The notes under the pieces are model-generated. The model had not been told where the DNA came from, did no database searches, and saw only the letters and a program-made list of their open reading frames with translations. Positions 53,584-63,688 of a stretch of DNA of 64,000 nucleotides are shown here, in pieces. The stretch comes from Paenibacillus pectinilyticus (GTDB lineage Bacteria; Bacillota; Bacilli; Paenibacillales; NBRC-103111). The translations under genes were made by a program, and so were the position numbers. The DNA is taken from assembly GCF_001700435.1 (NCBI RefSeq), contig NZ_LYPC01000019.1:42993-106992 (forward strand). Direction: 5' to 3'. How positions within the stretch are numbered: position 1 is the stretch's first letter; every line of letters begins with the position of its first letter.

Positions 53584-53614
53584 CCCCATCTCGCCCTTTT
53601 CTAGCAAAATGGGG
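53584..53614 (-). terminator. possible terminator of glmM
   Basis: Eleven-base stem (CCCCATTTTGC / GCGAGATGGGG with G-T pairs), weak T-run; perhaps a partial terminator before the glmS promoter. Confidence 0.5.
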
Positions 53615-53630
53615 GGCTAGCTGCCTATGA

Positions 53631-54971
53631 TTATACCAATTGCTCTTGAATAACCTTCGCAATATCGTGAACATATGCTTCTACTTGTTCCTTGTCAGGG
53701 CCTTCCGCCATAACACGAATCAGAGACTCTGTACCCGATGGACGAACCAAGACGCGGCCGTTATCACCAAGCTCATCCTCCACTTTACGGATCGCTTCTT
53801 CAATTACCGCGTTATCCTTCAGCTTGCTTTTATCCGCTACACGGATGTTGACTAGCAATTGCGGGAATTTACGCATAATCCCTTTCAAATCGCTAAGCTT
53901 ACGCCCAGATTCAACTAACGTATTCACCAACTGCAGGGCAGTAAGAATCCCATCGCCAGTGGAGATGTAATCTAGGAAAATCACATGACCGGATTGCTCC
54001 CCGCCTAGGTTGTAACCGCCTTTACGCATTTCTTCCATCACGTAACGGTCGCCTACAGCTGTTTGCAGAGCTTTCAAGCCCGCTTTTTCAATCCCTTTGA
54101 AAAAGCCGATATTCGCCATCACCGTAGTCACAATGGTGCCGTGGTTCAGCTTACCCTGGCGATTCAGCGCATCGCCAAGAATGCTCAAGATGAAGTCGCC
54201 GTCGACTTCATCGCCTTTCTCATCGATCGCGATCAGACGATCCGCGTCGCCGTCAAAAGCCAGCCCGATGGCTGCGCCATGCTTAACTACCTCGGCACGA
54301 AGTGTCTCCGGGTGGGTGGAGCCGCAATCATCGTTGATGTTGCGCCCATTCGGCTCAGCGCCGATGGTGATCACTTCCGCTCCCAGCTCGCGGAAGATCA
54401 ATGGAGCCAGCTCATAAGCGGAGCCATTCGCACAGTCAAGTACAACCTTAACGCCAGCGAATGACGCGCTGACCGTCTCTTTCAAGAACGCCAGATAAGC
54501 GTGCTTCGCATCCGGCTGATCCGAAACCGTCCCAATCTCGCCGCCTACTGGGCGAGGCAGTTCATCCACAGCTGCGTCTAGCAGCTGTTCAATTTCAAGC
54601 TCCGTCTCATCCAATAACTTGAAGCCGTCGCCCCCAAAGAACTTAATCCCGTTATCCTCAACCGGATTATGGGAAGCAGAGATCATAACGCCTGCGTCTG
54701 CGCCTAGCTTTTTTGTCAAATAAGCAACAGCTGGCGTACTCACGACACCGATACGAATAACCTCAACACCAATAGATAACAATCCAGCTACAAGGGATGC
54801 CTCAAGCATCGGCCCCGAAATACGTGTATCTCTCCCGATCACGACTTTCGGATGCTTTGCCTGTCTCGTTAACACATACCCGCCGCAGCGTCCTACTTTA
54901 TAAGCTAATTCTGGTGTAAGTTCGCCATTCGCGACACCGCGTACACCATCTGTACCAAAATATTTCCCCAT
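53631..54971 (-). CDS. glmM: phosphoglucosamine mutase
   Basis: 446 residues. Converts glucosamine-6-phosphate to glucosamine-1-phosphate. The active serine S100 is in [13 protein letters not shown], the Mg-binding DGDADR in [13 protein letters not shown], the sugar loop GEQSGH and the phosphate loop [12 protein letters not shown] near the C-terminus. It follows cdaR by 30 bases; AGGAG precedes the ATG. The cdaA-cdaR-glmM order is conserved across Firmicutes, and CdaA, CdaR and GlmM are known to interact at the membrane. Confidence 0.98.
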   Translation of the reverse strand: MGKYFGTDGVRGVANGELTPELAYKVGRCGGYVLTRQAKHPKVVIGRDTRISGPMLEASLVAGLLSIGVEVIRIGVVSTPAVAYLTKKLGADAGVMISASHNPVEDNGIKFFGGDGFKLLDETELEIEQLLDAAVDELPRPVGGEIGTVSDQPDAKHAYLAFLKETVSASFAGVKVVLDCANGSAYELAPLIFRELGAEVITIGAEPNGRNINDDCGSTHPETLRAEVVKHGAAIGLAFDGDADRLIAIDEKGDEVDGDFILSILGDALNRQGKLNHGTIVTTVMANIGFFKGIEKAGLKALQTAVGDRYVMEEMRKGGYNLGGEQSGHVIFLDYISTGDGILTALQLVNTLVESGRKLSDLKGIMRKFPQLLVNIRVADKSKLKDNAVIEEAIRKVEDELGDNGRVLVRPSGTESLIRVMAEGPDKEQVEAYVHDIAKVIQEQLV

Positions 54972-55001
54972 TTTTTTATTCTCCTCTTTCTCTATATACC
55001 A

Positions 55002-56246
55002 TTATGGATTTGCTGCTTTAACTGTTTTCTCGCTGATTTCGACCGTAGCCTTCACTTCTTGTGGTAATCCAAGTTTGACGAAGGTTGGCAAATTCAAAGT
55101 AATATTGAGTTCATGCTTGCCCGGAGGTAAGTTACTTACATCTAGTATCGCTTGAATGTCCCCAACTTTCAATTGATCAATAATGGTAGGAGCACCTTCT
55201 ACAGTGATATTCAAAGAAGCTGTCGCTGGCTGCGTCACTTTGGTCACGTAGTTTTCATTTTGACCAATGATCGTAATTGGTACATTTTCTATCGCTTTCG
55301 TGATCGAAGGCACAATCTCGACATGGACGGTCACCTTCGCAGGATCCAGTTGTGTTACTTTATTCCTGAGAGGAATGTCCAGTGCAAAATCTTTCGTTTC
55401 CTTCACATCCTGCATACTGAGCTGCGGTCCTTGATAGAACTCAAGTCGATCCACGACATCTTGTGCGCCATACACCGTCACCTTATCAGGGTTTTGCGTA
55501 ATCATTGCAATAGCAAAGCCTTTTGGCGGTTCTCCGCTTATTTTCAGCTGCAATGGGATGGTTTGGAACGGGCTCGTAATCGGTACCTCAACATCCACCA
55601 CAGAAGGATTCATGTTAAGAACGACCTCTTTGCCTTCCTTATCAAAAGCCTGAAGTCTGACTTGCTTCGTAACAGCTGACTGTGCTTTATCAACGGAAAC
55701 TTCGCCGCGGACATTTTCAATCTGCTCCAACTTACTCGTCTGAGCGGTTATGTACACCTTGCCAGGCTTCACAATAGGTTGTCCAGCTTTAAGGCCTGCA
55801 GCAGGCGTCCCTTTGACATTAATGACGACAGGAACTTCTTTCATCTGCAATTCTTCAATCACTACATGAACTGTCCTAGGCACAATCTGCACATCTACAT
55901 CGGATGGAAAGCCTACAGGAGTAAGCACCAGCTCATGATCACCCTTGCCTACCTGTGTCAAATCGAGCTGAATCTGATAGGTATTACTTGATGTTACTTT
56001 CTTAACGGAAGCTTCCTTCCCTTTCAAAATGATCTGTACATTGGCCGGCGACATCGACGAGATGTGATAATGAGTATCATCATATTTGGTCGTGATCGCT
56101 ACGTTATTAATCGTTTCTTCGCGCTCTCGCAGAGGCGAATTCCCCGTAATATTCGTCTCTTCCATATGGACAACGACCCATAGTAAGATCCCAATTACCA
56201 GAGCAACAATTCGCACAACATTCGTATTACGTAACCATTTATCCAT
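55002..56246 (-). CDS. cdaR: YbbR-domain regulator of c-di-AMP synthase
   Basis: 414 residues: one N-terminal membrane helix (VVRIVALVIGILLWVVVHM) and an extracytoplasmic part with about four YbbR beta domains (from about 45, 130, 215 and 310, each with the VTVYGAQDVVDRL or ANVQIILKG type pattern). CdaR binds and modulates CdaA. Its start overlaps the end of cdaA by eight bases. Confidence 0.96.
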   Translation of the reverse strand: MDKWLRNTNVVRIVALVIGILLWVVVHMEETNITGNSPLREREETINNVAITTKYDDTHYHISSMSPANVQIILKGKEASVKKVTSSNTYQIQLDLTQVGKGDHELVLTPVGFPSDVDVQIVPRTVHVVIEELQMKEVPVVINVKGTPAAGLKAGQPIVKPGKVYITAQTSKLEQIENVRGEVSVDKAQSAVTKQVRLQAFDKEGKEVVLNMNPSVVDVEVPITSPFQTIPLQLKISGEPPKGFAIAMITQNPDKVTVYGAQDVVDRLEFYQGPQLSMQDVKETKDFALDIPLRNKVTQLDPAKVTVHVEIVPSITKAIENVPITIIGQNENYVTKVTQPATASLNITVEGAPTIIDQLKVGDIQAILDVSNLPPGKHELNITLNLPTFVKLGLPQEVKATVEISEKTVKAANP

Positions 56247-57057
56247 TTGAACGGCCCCTCCATTTCAAGAAAGGGTTCTTTTCTTTTGTTTTCGCTTTCG
56301 GTTTCAACTCTTCAAAAAGCTTAGAAATCAACGATTCCTCTTTGATATCCCGTACAATATGCCCATTCATCGTTAATGAAATCTGGCCCGTCTCCTCCGA
56401 TACAATCACACACATCGCATCGGAAACCTCACTCATGCCAATCGCTGCGCGATGTCGAGTACCTAGCTCCTTGGAGATGAAAGGATTTTCAGATAGGGGC
56501 AGATAGCATCCAGCCGCCATCAGCTGACCTTGCCGTATAATAACAGCACCGTCATGAAGCGGCGTATTTGGGATGAAAATATTAATTAGCAGCTCTCCGC
56601 TGATTTTGCTCTCTATGGCAACACCGGATTCTACGTAGTCCGTAAGTCCAGTCTCTTTCTCAAATACAATTAAGGCCCCAATCTTACGTTTGGCCAAATA
56701 GTTCGCAGCCCGCATCACTTCGCTGATCCGTTTATTCACATCTTGATCTTCTTCTGAAGAAGATCTGCTGCTAAATAGCTTCCCACGGCCTAGTTGCTCT
56801 AGGGCTCGTCTTAGCTCAGGCTGAAAAATAATAATGACACCCAGGACGCCGAAGGTAAACGTCTGATTCATCATCCACTGGAGTGTACTTAACTTGAACC
56901 AAATACTAATGACCCATGTAATTACAACGACGAGAATTCCCTTCATTAGCTGAATGGCTCTTGTCCCACGCACCAACAGGATCAGTTTATAAATCACATA
57001 GCTGACGATCAGTATATCGACGATATCCCTAGCCGAGATGCTCGTGATTAAATCCAT
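56239..57057 (-). CDS. cdaA: membrane diadenylate cyclase
   Basis: 272 residues. Three N-terminal membrane helices (to about 80) and a DAC domain with D169-G-A in PLHDGAVIIR and GTRHR at 199-203, the two catalytic motifs. It makes c-di-AMP from two ATP and so controls potassium, osmotic and wall homeostasis. GGGGGAG precedes the ATG. It heads the cdaA-cdaR-glmM set; it is separated from rsiW by a terminator, so it has its own promoter, perhaps around TATGAT near 57110, which was not resolved. Confidence 0.97.
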   Translation of the reverse strand: MDLITSISARDIVDILIVSYVIYKLILLVRGTRAIQLMKGILVVVITWVISIWFKLSTLQWMMNQTFTFGVLGVIIIFQPELRRALEQLGRGKLFSSRSSSEEDQDVNKRISEVMRAANYLAKRKIGALIVFEKETGLTDYVESGVAIESKISGELLINIFIPNTPLHDGAVIIRQGQLMAAGCYLPLSENPFISKELGTRHRAAIGMSEVSDAMCVIVSEETGQISLTMNGHIVRDIKEESLISKLFEELKPKAKTKEKNPFLKWRGRSNG

Positions 57058-57184
57058 TCTCTACTCCCCCAGGCGACTGTACAAAGTTCTCTCTATATAA
57101 GAATCATAACATAAACCTAGGTATACTTCTATTTATCTAGACTCGCCACGCAGGAATTGGTTCATTTTTCCTATACCGAAACTA

Positions 57185-57222
57185 AAAAAAGCCCCCCATA
57201 GACTCAACTACAAGGGGACATT
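57185..57222 (-). terminator. terminator of the sigW-rsiW operon
   Basis: TCCCC..GTAG / CTAT..GGGGGC stem followed by seven T on the minus strand, just after the rsiW stop. Confidence 0.72.
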
Positions 57223-57225
57223 CCG

Positions 57226-57831
57226 TTAAGGGGTGATTCTACCTACGAATTCACCTAATTTATACCAGACCCAGCTCAATGCTTCATCGACTTGTTTGAC
57301 TTCTCCGGATATATGCGCCGTCGAGGCAAGATTGACAGATCCATCAATAACGACGACGTTCCCCGTTACATCGCCTTCAACCTTCAACTCTCCGCGTTTC
57401 ACAACGAGATCGCCATTCACCGTATGCCCTTGTGGAACCGTCACGGTATCTCCTTGAATCACAACGTCCTGAAGATTAGCACCCTGCACCATCAGATTCT
57501 TATCATCATCCCACATCGACGCGAAGCTTCCGAACATGACCATTCCGAAAACAACTGCAACGGATACAGCCGGATGTCTGCGAATCCAATCCATCCACGA
57601 ATTCCGTTTTTTCATCGGTGGTAGTCCGCTCATAATCTGTGCAGTTAACGTATCAGGAACTTGAATGGAGGGCAGCATTTTAACCAAAGCATCTGTTTTC
57701 TCTAATTGCTTGAAAGTGTTATGACACGCCTGACAGGCTATCAAGTGCTCCTTCAGCTGTAGAGATTCCGTCTTTGGTAAATCACCGTCGAGATATTCAT
57801 GTATGAGCGGGAGGGCTTCTTTACAATTCAC
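57226..57831 (-). CDS. rsiW: anti-sigma-W factor with zinc finger and beta-helix-like tail
   Basis: 201 residues from GTG 57831 (AAGGGGTGG seven bases before it); a longer frame from ATG 57879 is possible but would add 16 residues ahead of the usual start. The ZAS domain has C3, H29, C33 and C36 (HLIACQACH). One membrane helix (about 85-105) is followed by an extracytoplasmic part of short alternating repeats (VVIQGDTVTV, GDLVVKRGELKV, GNVVVIDGSVNL) resembling a bactofilin-like beta-helix. It binds SigW until cleaved under envelope stress. It follows sigW in one operon. Confidence 0.92.
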   Translation of the reverse strand: MNCKEALPLIHEYLDGDLPKTESLQLKEHLIACQACHNTFKQLEKTDALVKMLPSIQVPDTLTAQIMSGLPPMKKRNSWMDWIRRHPAVSVAVVFGMVMFGSFASMWDDDKNLMVQGANLQDVVIQGDTVTVPQGHTVNGDLVVKRGELKVEGDVTGNVVVIDGSVNLASTAHISGEVKQVDEALSWVWYKLGEFVGRITP

Positions 57832-57968
57832 GAAACAGCCACCCCTTTCTTGAAATAGTAGAGTTTGTATTTCCTCCATAACGCACTCGTCCTCAGCGGA
57901 CTCCGTATACAGATATGTCGGACTTTTACTTGTTGTGGTATACCATACGTTTCGAATACAAATATGTT

Positions 57969-58565
57969 TCAGATTCCAACAGGATTTGTGCTAACAACTT
58001 GTTCCTCTTGCTCCAACCTTTTTCGTAAGTACTCACGGCCCCTATGTACACGTGTTTTAATTGTCGTAACAGGCATCTCCAAGACATCGCTTATTTCTTG
58101 CAAAGACATATCATGCAGGTACCTGAGGATAACGACAGATTTGTATTTCTCAGGCAGCGCCTCAATCGCTCGATGAATTTGCGCCTGCGTCTCCGATACA
58201 ATCAGGAGCTTCTCTGGCGTTTCTTCATCACTCGGCAGCATGGCATAGTAATCATTGCCCTCGCCATCCGTCATTTCAGCATCAAGGGAGTACGTCATCT
58301 TCCGCCGACGCAGCTTATCAATACAGAGATTGGTCCCAATTCGGAAAATCCACGTCGAAAATTTCTGATTCTCATCATAGCGATGCAAATTGGTATATAC
58401 GCGCAGGAACGTTTCCTGCACGGCATCCTCGGCTTCTTGCTTGTTATTCAGCATGCGGTAAGCCAAATGAAAGATCTTATCTTTATAGAGCTCCACGAGC
58501 TCTGCAAAAGCATGGCGATCCCCATTTCTGGCCAGCTTAGCCAGTCGTGCTTCAACAAAGTTCAA
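57969..58565 (-). CDS. sigW: ECF sigma factor SigW
   Basis: 198 residues. Region 2 (about 20-90) has FHLAYRMLNNKQEAEDAVQETFLRVY and KFSTWIFRIGTNLCIDKLRRRK; region 4 (about 130-185) has YKSVVILRYLHDMSLQEISDVLEMPVTTIKTRVHRGRE. The start codon is TTG at 58565, with GGAGG eight bases upstream. It directs transcription of envelope-stress and antimicrobial resistance genes. An autoregulatory TGAAAC-N16-CGTA type promoter was looked for and not seen. Confidence 0.96.
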   Translation of the reverse strand: MNFVEARLAKLARNGDRHAFAELVELYKDKIFHLAYRMLNNKQEAEDAVQETFLRVYTNLHRYDENQKFSTWIFRIGTNLCIDKLRRRKMTYSLDAEMTDGEGNDYYAMLPSDEETPEKLLIVSETQAQIHRAIEALPEKYKSVVILRYLHDMSLQEISDVLEMPVTTIKTRVHRGREYLRKRLEQEEQVVSTNPVGI

Positions 58566-58656
58566 TTCGTTTTCCTCCGGCTTCTCGACAAGTCAACTTC
58601 TATATTAGATCATTCATCGGTGGATAAAGTCTCTCATTTAGTATATACGCAGGAGT

Positions 58657-59526
58657 CTAAGATTTGTTTTCAGAAATTATTATTCCTCCAAGAATTAAGG
58701 CCATTCCACCCCATTGTAACATACCGATCGGTTCACCAATAAGTAAATACGCAGCAAGGATAGCCACAGGAAGCTCCACGGATCCGAGCATAGCGGCAAG
58801 TGTACTTCCAATTCTGGGTATGCCAATGTTAAAAGATACCGTAGGTAAGGCCTGTCCTAAGAAGCCCAAGAGTAATCCCCATAGCATCAGCATTCCCCCA
58901 TTTTCATGCACAAACACGGTTGGGGGATACAAGATATACATGACAGGAATCGCGGCCGTAAGCATAATCGCAGAATTCATGAGAGGAGGTAACGAGCTCA
59001 CCACTTGCCCTGTGAAAAATAAAAATATGCTATATGTCAAAGCCGATAATAAGCCATACAAAATGCCCAGAAAACTGAGCTCGCTCCAGTTGGTCTCAAA
59101 TACATTTACCGCGAGCAGCGTCCCCGCCAAAATAAGCACAATTGCGATGCCTTCCATCCGCTTCGGCAATCTCCGTTTAACTATACAATCCATCGCGATG
59201 GTCATCCACGTAAATTGAAAAAGCAGAATTATCGATATGGACGCATCTAACTCCTGCAAAGCGATATTGTAAAAAATTGTCGTCAACGACAAGCCAAAGA
59301 TTCCGATCAACCCTAGCTTGATCCACGGACCCTTAAAGGGATTCACCCATGACTTTTTATGAAAAAGTATCAATACCCACACGAATAGGGTACCCATCGT
59401 CATTTGAGCTGGCGTAATCTGTCCATCCGTAAAACCCTGATCATAAGCCATTTTAATAAAAGAAGAGAGCAAGCCGTAGCTTGACGCCCCAATAAGAACA
59501 AGGACCATTGCCAACCATCGCCCCAT
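58657..59526 (-). CDS. EamA/DMT family transporter
   Basis: 289 residues from ATG 59526 (GGAGG ten bases upstream). Ten hydrophobic helices in two EamA repeats (about 1-140 and 150-289; GSVELPVAILAAYLLIGEPIGMLQWGGMALILGG closes the second; only parts such as GEPIGMLQW are diagnostic). Inner-membrane exporter or importer of small metabolites; substrate unknown. It lies 92 bases before sigW on the same strand. Confidence 0.92.
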   Translation of the reverse strand: MGRWLAMVLVLIGASSYGLLSSFIKMAYDQGFTDGQITPAQMTMGTLFVWVLILFHKKSWVNPFKGPWIKLGLIGIFGLSLTTIFYNIALQELDASISIILLFQFTWMTIAMDCIVKRRLPKRMEGIAIVLILAGTLLAVNVFETNWSELSFLGILYGLLSALTYSIFLFFTGQVVSSLPPLMNSAIMLTAAIPVMYILYPPTVFVHENGGMLMLWGLLLGFLGQALPTVSFNIGIPRIGSTLAAMLGSVELPVAILAAYLLIGEPIGMLQWGGMALILGGIIISENKS

Positions 59527-59645
59527 GCTGCTAACACCTCCGTCTACGGGCAACTCCTATAATCGCACGAAAAGCCGAGACACCTGCATAGCTGCAAGGC
59601 TCCCGACTTTATCATCCTGTTGCTGTTCATATGTGTTGTAAGGGA

Positions 59646-62432
59646 TCAGCCTGTATTCCGAAGACCCGCGGCAATCCCATTGATGGTAAGTAGTACTTCA
59701 CGAAGCAGAATTGCATCATCTTCATTGTTTTCTCTAAGTTCACGCAGCTCAGTCAATAGTTCAACCTGCATGTAGCTAAGTGGATCCACGTAAGGGTTAC
59801 GCAACTTGATGGACTCTTGAATCACAGGAACGTTATCCAGAATCTCTTGCTGACCCGTAATTTGCAAAATAATCGAAGAAGTCAACTCATACTCATCTTT
59901 AATCAAGTTGAAAATGCGATCTGCAATCGCAGACTCTTTCACTAGGCTGCCGTATTCCTTCGCGATTTGAAGATCTGCCTTCGCTAATGCCATTTGCAGA
60001 TTATCAATCATCGTACGGAAGAAGGACCAGTCCTCGTACATCTCTTTAAGGACAGCCAGGTTCGCTTCATTGCCTTTTGCAAAGCTTTGTAGACCTGTAC
60101 CCGCCGCATACCATGCTGGCAGCAAGTATCTTGTCTGCGTCCATGAGAATACCCACGGAATCGCACGTAGATCCTCAAACTTATCGCTATTTTTACGCTT
60201 GGACGGACGTGAACCGATGTTCAGCTCACCAATCTCCGGAAGCGGTGTGGATTCTTTGAAGAACGTTAAGAAGTCTTCGTCTCTGAAAATAAGATCTTGA
60301 TACTTCGTTTGTGCTTGTTCCGAAATACCACGCATAATCGCCTCCCACTTGTCTTCCAGTGGGTGTCTTTGCGGGGATCGGGACAGCTTGGACGCTGTGA
60401 TCAACGCAAAAGTTGCTTGCTCTAAGCTGCGGTAAGCAATCCCTTGTAGGGAGTAACGGGAAGACAATACTTCGCCTTGTTCCGTAATCTTAATGCCGCC
60501 ACCAAGCGTTTCAACCGGTTGAGCTAAAATACTGCGGTTAAGCGGCATGCCGCCGCGGCCTAACGCACCACCACGACCGTGGAAGAACTTCAGTTTCACA
60601 CCGAATAACTTAGCTGCTTCTGTAATGTCCTGAAGGGCCATACGAAGCTCCCAGTTCGCTGTAATCACGCCACCGTCTTTATTACTGTCAGAGTAGCCCA
60701 GCATAATTTCGTGCAGCTGTGTTTCAGGATCAAGGCTAGCTCGGTAAGCAGGAATCGCCAGCAACGTGCTCATAATACCAGGCGCTGCATGCAGGTCGTC
60801 AATCGTTTCAAAAAGCGGAACCGACTGAACCGTGCTTGTCACCGTGCCATCGCTCTCTCTGCGGTATAAGCCTGCTTCCTTCGCGAATACCACGACCTCC
60901 AGTAGGTCACTCGCGCCTTGCGTCATCGAGATCAGGTAACTGTTGATACAGTTGCGGCCGAATTCCTTCTGCGCTTTACCAACCGTGCGATACACATCCA
61001 AACATTCCTGTGTACCCTCGGAATAATCCAGATAAGTCGACGTGATTGGGCGAGGATCATTCAGCACGTTCGTAAGAAGCGTGATCTTCTCTTCTTCGGA
61101 CAGCTTGCTGTAATCAGGCGTAATGCCCATTTTCGCCAAAATCTCCGTCATCGCATTCTCATGCTCTTTACTGTGCTGTCTGATATCCAGAGCAGCCAAG
61201 TGGAAACCAAATAGCTCAACTTGACGAATCAACTTCTTAATATATTTATCAGCCACATAGTCTGCAAAATGCATACGCAAACTAGCTTCCATGATTTGTA
61301 GATCTTGAATAAATTCTTCAGGATTGTTGTATTTCTGAGTGTCTGCTACAGCTGGATTGCCCGTGTTATGAATCTTTTCGATCATATAGGTCGTTTTGAT
61401 TCGGTACGGCTCCTTCTCATTGCGCCAAACATCCTGTACATTCCCCATAGCATCACGGTCGTTCTGAATGGATGCAATCAGAGCATCGCTCACGTCCACA
61501 ATGTTCATGCTAAAGCTCATGTGCTCAAGGGAATCTTTAAGAACCTCTTCATACTTCTGCAAAGCTAATTGGCGATGTAAACCAAGCGTTTCCCACGTTA
61601 CGTTTGCTCTAACGGACGGGTTGCCATCACGGTCTCCACCAATCCAAGATCCGAATTTCAAGAAGGATGGCACATGCCATTTGTCTTCTGGGTAATATTT
61701 ATTCAAACAACGCTCAAGCTCGTGATACACCTCTGGAAGAACATCGAACAACGTCTCGTCAAAATAATACAATCCATTACGAACTTCGTCGATAACGGTC
61801 GGTTTACGATCGCGCAGCTCATCTGTTTGCCATAGGTTGAACACTTCACCTAGCAGCTTCTCACGCAATTGCTCGCGCTCGCGGTAAGTTAGGTTAGGGT
61901 TGTCCAGCTTCATCATGTCATCTGAAATGCGCAAGTTAATATCCAACACAGCACGGCGCATAGCTTCCGTCGGATGTGCTGTCATAACAAGCTCTAATGA
62001 GATGGCTTTAAGAATCTCTTGTACTTCTGCATAAGGAATATGCGTATTCTTCAGCTCTTGTACGATACTCTCGATCGAACCTGGTTGTACAGATTCCCCA
62101 GAGGAACGCTCATAATCACGTTTACGACGAATACGGTGGTTCTGTTCTGCAATATTAACTAGTTGGAAGTATATAGCGAAAGCTCGAATCACTTGATGGC
62201 GAATTTCCGGATCTAGTGAAGAAATAGTGTTCTTAAACTCATCATAGATCTCAATGACATAGTGTGCTCTTAACGACTTACTCATCTCACGAATACGTTC
62301 AACAACATCAAGCAGATCATTTCCGCCTTGTTGTACAAGAACTTCGCCTAGTATGTGCCCAAGAAACCGAACATCTCTGCGCAGCAGGTTATTCGCGCTT
62401 TGTTTTTGTAGGACAATATCACTCTCTACCAT
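59646..62432 (-). CDS. ppc: phosphoenolpyruvate carboxylase
   Basis: 928 residues from ATG 62432 (GGGGTGGAG just upstream). Adds bicarbonate to PEP to give oxaloacetate. The catalytic motifs are present: TAHPTEAMRR near 150, GYSDSNKDGG near 595, FHGRGGALGRGG near 640, GSRPSKR near 700, and the C-terminal NTG end. Single-gene unit flanked by the EamA gene and a 430-base spacer. Anaplerotic role. Confidence 0.97.
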   Translation of the reverse strand: MVESDIVLQKQSANNLLRRDVRFLGHILGEVLVQQGGNDLLDVVERIREMSKSLRAHYVIEIYDEFKNTISSLDPEIRHQVIRAFAIYFQLVNIAEQNHRIRRKRDYERSSGESVQPGSIESIVQELKNTHIPYAEVQEILKAISLELVMTAHPTEAMRRAVLDINLRISDDMMKLDNPNLTYREREQLREKLLGEVFNLWQTDELRDRKPTVIDEVRNGLYYFDETLFDVLPEVYHELERCLNKYYPEDKWHVPSFLKFGSWIGGDRDGNPSVRANVTWETLGLHRQLALQKYEEVLKDSLEHMSFSMNIVDVSDALIASIQNDRDAMGNVQDVWRNEKEPYRIKTTYMIEKIHNTGNPAVADTQKYNNPEEFIQDLQIMEASLRMHFADYVADKYIKKLIRQVELFGFHLAALDIRQHSKEHENAMTEILAKMGITPDYSKLSEEEKITLLTNVLNDPRPITSTYLDYSEGTQECLDVYRTVGKAQKEFGRNCINSYLISMTQGASDLLEVVVFAKEAGLYRRESDGTVTSTVQSVPLFETIDDLHAAPGIMSTLLAIPAYRASLDPETQLHEIMLGYSDSNKDGGVITANWELRMALQDITEAAKLFGVKLKFFHGRGGALGRGGMPLNRSILAQPVETLGGGIKITEQGEVLSSRYSLQGIAYRSLEQATFALITASKLSRSPQRHPLEDKWEAIMRGISEQAQTKYQDLIFRDEDFLTFFKESTPLPEIGELNIGSRPSKRKNSDKFEDLRAIPWVFSWTQTRYLLPAWYAAGTGLQSFAKGNEANLAVLKEMYEDWSFFRTMIDNLQMALAKADLQIAKEYGSLVKESAIADRIFNLIKDEYELTSSIILQITGQQEILDNVPVIQESIKLRNPYVDPLSYMQVELLTELRELRENNEDDAILLREVLLTINGIAAGLRNTG

Positions 62433-62675
62433 TACTCTCCACCCCATCTATTCACTATGATGCATTAATGCTTCTCTCTGCAAAAGCTAGTCGCTATAAA
62501 AACTCATTTCAGAATATTTTACCACAATCTGCCCGCTACACATAGTATTAAAATAAAAAAACCGTACGTTTTTACGTGGTAATTAATGTATTGATAAGAT
62601 TCTGTAAATATAGAAGCCATCTAAACAACACTTCTCTGTGCATACATGCCCTTAGTATTCCAGTTTTCATCATCG

Positions 62676-62697
62676 AAAAAACCACCCGAAGGTGGTC
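62676..62697 (-). terminator. second copy of tRNA-cluster terminator
   Basis: ACCACC / GGTGGT hairpin followed by TTTTTT on the minus strand; the same 20-base block recurs at 62833. Between them and ppc (62448-62863) no gene was seen. Confidence 0.75.
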
Positions 62698-62832
62698 TTA
62701 AGTTATTATTAATCGGGATGAGCGCTTACCTAGACTATTGAAAGCTTAGTTACCGAAGCAAGTCTTACTACTGATGATTCAATGATGTGTATACGAGCCG
62801 TCGATCCCTTGGTACAATTCCTTGGTAAAAAG

Positions 62833-62854
62833 AAAAAACCACCCGAAGGTGGTT
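62833..62854 (-). terminator. terminator of the rRNA-tRNA operon
   Basis: AACCACC / GGTGGTT, CGAA loop, T-run on the minus strand, ten bases past the last tRNA. Confidence 0.85.
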
Positions 62855-62863
62855 CATTCTTTA

Positions 62864-62934
62864 AGCGGGCGGCGGGAATCGAACCCGCGCGATCAGCTTG
62901 GAAGGCTGAAGTTCTACCATTAAACTACGCCCGC
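62864..62934 (-). tRNA. tRNA-Gly (TCC)
   Basis: Acceptor GCGGGCG/CGCCCGC, anticodon loop CTTCCAA. No encoded CCA. Last tRNA of the cluster. Confidence 0.95.
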
Positions 62935-62951
62935 GTAGTTTGTAAAAATGA

Positions 62952-63025
62952 TCGGGACGACACGATTTGAACATGCGACCCCCTGCTCCCAAAGCAGGTG
63001 CTCTACCAAGCTGAGCTACGTCCCG
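62952..63025 (-). tRNA. tRNA-Pro (TGG)
   Basis: Acceptor CGGGACG/CGTCCCG, anticodon loop TTTGGGA. No encoded CCA. Confidence 0.95.
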
Positions 63026-63051
63026 ATACGTTTATAACCTATAATGAAGAA

Positions 63052-63128
63052 TGGCGCGCCCTGAGAGATTCGAACTCCCGACCTTTTGATTCGTAGTCAA
63101 ATACTCTATCCAGCTGAGCTAAGGGCGC
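63052..63128 (-). tRNA. tRNA-Arg (ACG)
   Basis: Acceptor GCGCCCT/AGGGCGC, anticodon loop CTACGAA. CCA is encoded (63054-63052). Confidence 0.95.
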
Positions 63129-63136
63129 TTAATAAA

Positions 63137-63211
63137 TGGAGCGGAAGACGGGGATCGAACCCGCGACCCTCGCCTTGGCAAGGCGATGCTCTACCGCTGA
63201 GCCACTTCCGC
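63137..63211 (-). tRNA. tRNA-Gly (GCC)
   Basis: Acceptor GCGGAAG/CTTCCGC, anticodon loop TTGCCAA. CCA encoded. Confidence 0.95.
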
Positions 63212-63249
63212 AGGGTACCTCAGACACATGAATGTGTTTGAGGATTTAA

Positions 63250-63329
63250 TGCGCGTAGAGGGACTTGAACCCCCACGGTCACCCGCTAGATCCTAAGTCT
63301 AGTGCGTCTGCCAATTCCGCCATACGCGC
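63250..63329 (-). tRNA. tRNA-Leu (TAG)
   Basis: Acceptor GCGCGTA/TACGCGC, long variable arm as expected for Leu, anticodon loop CTTAGGA. No encoded CCA. Confidence 0.95.
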
Positions 63330-63348
63330 ATGTTGTAAAGAAGGCAAA

Positions 63349-63424
63349 TGGTGAGTCATGTAGGATTCGAACCTACGACACCCTGATTAAAAGTCAGGTG
63401 CTCTACCAACTGAGCTAATGACTC
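63349..63424 (-). tRNA. tRNA-Lys (TTT)
   Basis: Acceptor GAGTCAT/ATGACTC, anticodon loop CTTTTAA. CCA encoded. Complements tRNA-Lys (CTT) at 20987. Confidence 0.95.
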
Positions 63425-63428
63425 ATAA

Positions 63429-63503
63429 TGGCTGGGGATCAAGGATTTGAACCTTGGCATGACGGAGTCAAAGTCCGTTGCCTTACCGCTTGGCTAATCC
63501 CCA
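63429..63503 (-). tRNA. tRNA-Gln (TTG)
   Basis: Acceptor TGGGGAT/ATCCCCA, anticodon loop CTTTGAC. CCA encoded. Confidence 0.95.
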
Positions 63504-63513
63504 ATAGAAAACA

Positions 63514-63586
<73 letters not shown>

Positions 63587-63598
63587 ATATAAAGGTAA

Positions 63599-63674
63599 TG
63601 GTGGAGGCTGACGGGATCGAACCGCCGACCCTCTGCTTGTAAGGCAGATGCTCTCCCAGCTGAGCTAAGCCTCC
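63599..63674 (-). tRNA. tRNA-Val (TAC)
   Basis: Acceptor GGAGGCT/AGCCTCC, anticodon loop CTTACAA. CCA encoded. Confidence 0.95.
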
Positions 63675-63688
63675 ATGAGAACAAAAAA

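Noticed and set aside
58566..58656. SigW-dependent autoregulatory promoter upstream of sigW
   Set aside because: No TGAAAC and CGTA pair at 16-17 bases spacing could be found in the 90 bases before the TTG start; it may lie further upstream.
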